DNA of 64,000 nt from Azotimanducus sp965220185 (GTDB lineage Bacteria > Pseudomonadota > Gammaproteobacteria > Pseudomonadales > Azotimanducaceae), in contig OZ244807.1 in assembly GCA_965220185.1 (NCBI GenBank), positions 1,860,001 to 1,924,000 of the forward strand, written 5' to 3'. How positions within the stretch are numbered: position 1 is the first letter of the stretch; every line of letters begins with the position of its first letter. Both the position numbers and the translations under genes were made by a program. Shown in pieces: positions 61,375-64,000 of the stretch. The notes under the pieces were generated by a model that did no database searches, had not been told where the DNA came from, and was given only the letters and a program-made list of their open reading frames with translations.

Positions 61375-61440
61375 GGGCGCACTTATGCACGAATATCGCG
61401 CGGCGCGCTGCCGACTTTGCCGCGAGTTCTTGTAGGAGAT

Positions 61441-62655
61441 CTACGCCAATAGGTCGGCGGGCGAGAGGCGCGCGGCGCGCCGTGCCGGCGCAATGCAGGC
61501 AATGAAGCTGACGAGCAGACTCAAGCCCGCGACCAGCAGAAGATCGAGCGCAAGGATCTTGACCGGCAGCCGATCAAAAAGGCTGCCGGCAAGAATATCC
61601 ACGCCGGTGAGCCAGTGAATGATCGCCATAATTTCGCCCGACCAAATTGCCAGGACAACCCCGAGCACCACGCCAATCGCTGTCCCGAGCAGGGCGACGA
61701 ATCCACCGTAGGCGAGAAACGCGCGAACAATTAAGCCAGCATCCGCCCCCATGGTTCGCAAAATGGCAATTTCGGATTGCTTCTCGCTCACCAGCATGGC
61801 CTGCCCAGACACCAAATTGAGCGCGGCGATGGCGATGATCATGAGCAGAAGCGAGAACATGATCACGCGCTCCATGCCGAGCACGCGCACCAAATCACCC
61901 TGCGCCTCTGTCCAGTCTTCAACACGCATGCCCTCAAGCAGGCCACGGGCGCGCCAATCATCAACGAGTTGCGGTGCCCGCAAGGGCTCTTCGAGCAGCA
62001 AGCGAACGCCACGCCTGCCAATGCTTTGATCGCGCAAGGCATCAAAGCGCGCGAGCGGCAGGAACACGAGCGAATAGTCAAGGTCCGAGCGCGTCTCGAA
62101 CATGCCGGTCATCGGCACGCGAAGTGCGCGCGTGCGGCCATCGGCACCGATCATGACGATTCGCAAATGCTCTTCGAGCCGCACTTGAAAATACTCCGCA
62201 AGCAATGCGCCGACAACCAAGCCTTGCCGGTCGCCATCGCCGGTGATGGCTGGCAGCCAGGGCGCTGCCTCAGGGCCTGCGCCATACACCAGAATCGGAT
62301 GCACGCCGCCGCCGACGCTGAGCACGCCACCGGCCTCGATAAAATCGAATGCCGCCACAACGCCTTCTTGCAAGCCGAGCGCTTTCGCACGCCTCGCGAA
62401 ATCATCGTTGGGCACTGTGTCAGACCAGGGCGTAAGAAAGACCTGCGACACATTGCCGAGCACGCGCGCTTGAATCTCGCCACCAAGCCCGTTCATCACG
62501 CTCGTGACCGCAATCAAGGCCGCGACGCCGAGGGCGAGCCCTGTCACCGACACCCAAGCCACAAACTGACTGTAGCGATTGCCGCCAGTGCGCAGATAGC
62601 GCAGCGCAATCACCGCCCAGAGCCCGCTTGAACTGGTTTCTGAAGTCTCACTCAT
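61441..62655 (-). CDS. lolE: Lipoprotein-releasing system permease LolE
   Basis: 404-residue inner-membrane FtsX-type permease that with LolC and LolD releases lipoproteins to LolA. N-terminal helix in QFVAWVSVTGLALGVAALIA, large periplasmic domain (about 65-255), then three membrane helices: VIMFSLLLMIIAIAALNLVS, AFLAYGGFVALLGTAIGVVL, and the last near ILALDLLLVAGLSLLVSFIA. ILRTMGADAGLIVRAFL is the FtsX coupling motif that touches LolD. LolC versus LolE is assigned mainly by order (third gene). ATG 62655 overlaps lolD by eight bases. Confidence 0.88.
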   Translation of the reverse strand: MSETSETSSSGLWAVIALRYLRTGGNRYSQFVAWVSVTGLALGVAALIAVTSVMNGLGGEIQARVLGNVSQVFLTPWSDTVPNDDFARRAKALGLQEGVVAAFDFIEAGGVLSVGGGVHPILVYGAGPEAAPWLPAITGDGDRQGLVVGALLAEYFQVRLEEHLRIVMIGADGRTRALRVPMTGMFETRSDLDYSLVFLPLARFDALRDQSIGRRGVRLLLEEPLRAPQLVDDWRARGLLEGMRVEDWTEAQGDLVRVLGMERVIMFSLLLMIIAIAALNLVSGQAMLVSEKQSEIAILRTMGADAGLIVRAFLAYGGFVALLGTAIGVVLGVVLAIWSGEIMAIIHWLTGVDILAGSLFDRLPVKILALDLLLVAGLSLLVSFIACIAPARRAARLSPADLLA

Positions 62656-63346
62656 CGACGATTCGACCATGATCAAGGCGCACCACACGGGTCGCATCGC
62701 GCGCAAGCAGATGATCGTGCGTGGCCACCACATAGGCGGTGCCGGCCTCTCGCGTGAGCTCGCACATCAGCGCAAAGACTTCATCGGCATTGTCGCGATC
62801 AAGATTGCCCGTCGGCTCATCGGCAAGGATGAGCGGCGGCTTCGAGACGAGCGCACGGGCGATCGCGACCCTTTGCCGCTCGCCGCCAGACAGCTCGGCG
62901 GGCTGATGCGAAAGGCGGTTGTCAAGGGCAACGCTGTGCAATGCGGCCTCGGCGCGCGACTTGGCATCGTCGGAGCGGACACCGGCAAGCCTCAGCGGCA
63001 TGGCGACGTTCTCGAGGGCGTTGAATTCAGGCAGCAAATGATGGAACTGATAGACAAAGCCCATCGTGCGACGACGCACGGCGGCGCGGCCGTCGGCGGA
63101 GAGTCGATTCAGGCACTCGCCTTGCACCCACACTTCTCCTTGTGTCGGGTTCGTCAGCCCGGCAAGCAGATGCAACAGCGTGCTCTTGCCCGAACCGGAT
63201 CGACCAAGCACCACGATGCGTTCGCCGCGCTGTACCGGCAAATCCACATCGATGAGAACGTCAAGCATGGCATCGCCTTGCGCATAGGACTTCGAGAGGC
63301 CGCGCGCCTCAACGACGAGCGTATCGCTGTGGCTGTCATTATTCAT
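62648..63346 (-). CDS. lolD: Lipoprotein-releasing system ATPase LolD
   Basis: 232-residue ABC ATPase. Walker A VVLGRSGSGKSTLLHLLAGL, Q-loop FVYQFHHLLPEFNALENVAM (the LLPEF of LolD), signature QPAELSGGERQRVAIARALV, Walker B PLILADEPTGNLDRDNADEV, and switch His in YVVATHDHLLARD. ATG 63346 (MNNDSHSDT) lies within the lolC stop region, an eight-base overlap, mirrored by an eight-base overlap with lolE at the other end. Drives lipoprotein transfer from the inner membrane. Confidence 0.95.
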   Translation of the reverse strand: MNNDSHSDTLVVEARGLSKSYAQGDAMLDVLIDVDLPVQRGERIVVLGRSGSGKSTLLHLLAGLTNPTQGEVWVQGECLNRLSADGRAAVRRRTMGFVYQFHHLLPEFNALENVAMPLRLAGVRSDDAKSRAEAALHSVALDNRLSHQPAELSGGERQRVAIARALVSKPPLILADEPTGNLDRDNADEVFALMCELTREAGTAYVVATHDHLLARDATRVVRLDHGRIVDE

Positions 63347-64000
63347 TGGAGAGCACATCGGCGGGATCGAGCGCACGTGCGCGCATGGCCGGGTAGATGG
63401 TGGCAAGCAAGCTCAAAGCCAGCGCCAGGCCGGCGATTTGCAGGTAGCCCCCGACCTCAGGGTCGCTCGGCAAGTAATTGATGAAGTATCGGTCCATCAA
63501 CCCAAAACCGAAGCTTGTTTCGAGCCACGCATAGAAGATCGGCGCCAGCACACTCAATAGAGATCCGAGCGCAAGGCCGAGACACGTCCCTAAGCCGCCG
63601 ACGATGATCCCAAGCCACGCGGCGATGCGCATGGTGCGCCGAGGCGATGCGCCAAAGGTGTGCAAAATGGCGAGGTCCGGCCGGCGGCTGTTAATGACCA
63701 TGACAAGGGTGGACACCAAATTAAACGCGGCAACGCCGATCAGCAGCGACAAGAGAATGAACATCACGCCGCGCGTTGAAATGACCGCTTGGTAAAACGG
63801 CCCGAAGCGACGCTTCCACGAGTCGTCGAGCGCGCCGGTCGCAAGCGCAAGCTCATAGGCGATTCGGTCCGCCTGCATGACATCGTGCAGCTTCACGTCA
63901 ATCGCCTGTGCATTCGAGGCACCGCGCAAGAGCCGCGCCGCATCATCTCGGTGCATCCATAGCCAGTAGCCGTCAATCTCGGTGCCTGTGCGAACGGTGC
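63339..64000 (-). CDS. lolC: Lipoprotein-releasing system permease LolC, C-terminal part (cut by window edge)
   Basis: The frame is open to the end of the window and ends DPADVLSNE. The visible 220 residues include the end of the periplasmic domain (GTEIDGYWLWMHRDDAARLL) and three membrane helices: GVMFILLSLLIGVAAFNLVS, WLGIIVGGLGTCLGLALGSL, and IAGLALALSLLATIYPAMRA. RPDLAILHTFGASPRRTMRI is the coupling motif to LolD. The N-terminal portion lies beyond 64000. Confidence 0.92.
   Translation of the reverse strand, partial: TVRTGTEIDGYWLWMHRDDAARLLRGASNAQAIDVKLHDVMQADRIAYELALATGALDDSWKRRFGPFYQAVISTRGVMFILLSLLIGVAAFNLVSTLVMVINSRRPDLAILHTFGASPRRTMRIAAWLGIIVGGLGTCLGLALGSLLSVLAPIFYAWLETSFGFGLMDRYFINYLPSDPEVGGYLQIAGLALALSLLATIYPAMRARALDPADVLSNE

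Overview
The window is a stretch of ordinary chromosome from a gammaproteobacterium, GC-rich (about 60 percent by eye). The assignment rests on gene order and family content: alaS-recX-recA, ispB divergent from rplU-rpmA-obgE-proB, rpsT facing proB, ribE-cmk/rpsA/ihfB/lapA, lolCDE next to comEC, a PilZ protein of the type IV pilus type, IHF beta, and a TonB2-type energising cluster headed by a DUF3450 protein. Nothing fixes the genus. There are no rRNA genes, CRISPR arrays, phage genes or transposases. Coding density is very high, with no gene-free gap above 300 bases, many 1-11 base overlaps between consecutive genes, and several convergent genes whose 3-prime ends overlap by 20-50 bases.

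Layout. 1-2.5 kb: alaS (cut by the window edge), recX, recA, leftward. 2.5-4.7 kb: periplasmic M15 peptidase, DsbA-fold isomerase, small membrane protein, universal stress protein. 4.8-11.3 kb: a rightward, nearly gapless run slt - tatD - C39-like peptidase - S9 peptidase - D-Ala-D-Ala ligase, meeting pyrD. 12.4-19.3 kb: rightward moxR - DUF58 - DUF4381 - two VWA proteins - BatD (Bat/aerotolerance-type operon). 19.3-23.4 kb: leftward thrH-prpB-prpC-prpD, the methylcitrate route for propionyl-CoA. 23.5-32 kb: retropepsin-like protein, a start-less reading-frame fragment, TonB-dependent receptor, DUF1232 protein, AGCS symporter, glutathione reductase, ThDP enzyme. 32-39 kb: coiled-coil protein built on a 33-base repeat, gltX, S-formylglutathione hydrolase, MoaD-like protein and a three-subunit molybdenum hydroxylase. 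39-44 kb: pilZ, rpsT, proB-obgE-rpmA-rplU, ispB, a small inverted-repeat element and tRNA-Pro(CGG). 44-49 kb: ComEA-like protein, lapA, ihfB, rpsA, cmk, ribE. 48.5-54 kb: DUF3450 - ExbB-like - ExbB - ExbD - TonB - TPR. 54-64 kb: dienelactone hydrolase, SDR, clpB, DUF2244, comEC, lolE-lolD-lolC (lolC cut by the window edge).

Most of this is conserved housekeeping DNA, and I did not find a clearly new multi-gene system. The items most worth a second look are the MoaD-like protein without a terminal Gly-Gly beside the molybdenum hydroxylase, the translationally coupled slt-tatD-C39-S9-ddl run, the perfect-TIR element between ispB and tRNA-Pro, the 11-base repeat leader without a Shine-Dalgarno in front of ihfB, the 33-base repeat coiled-coil gene, the cytosolic retropepsin-like protein, and the frequent UUG starts on housekeeping genes. 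All functional calls come from reading translated sequence against remembered family motifs; no database search was run.
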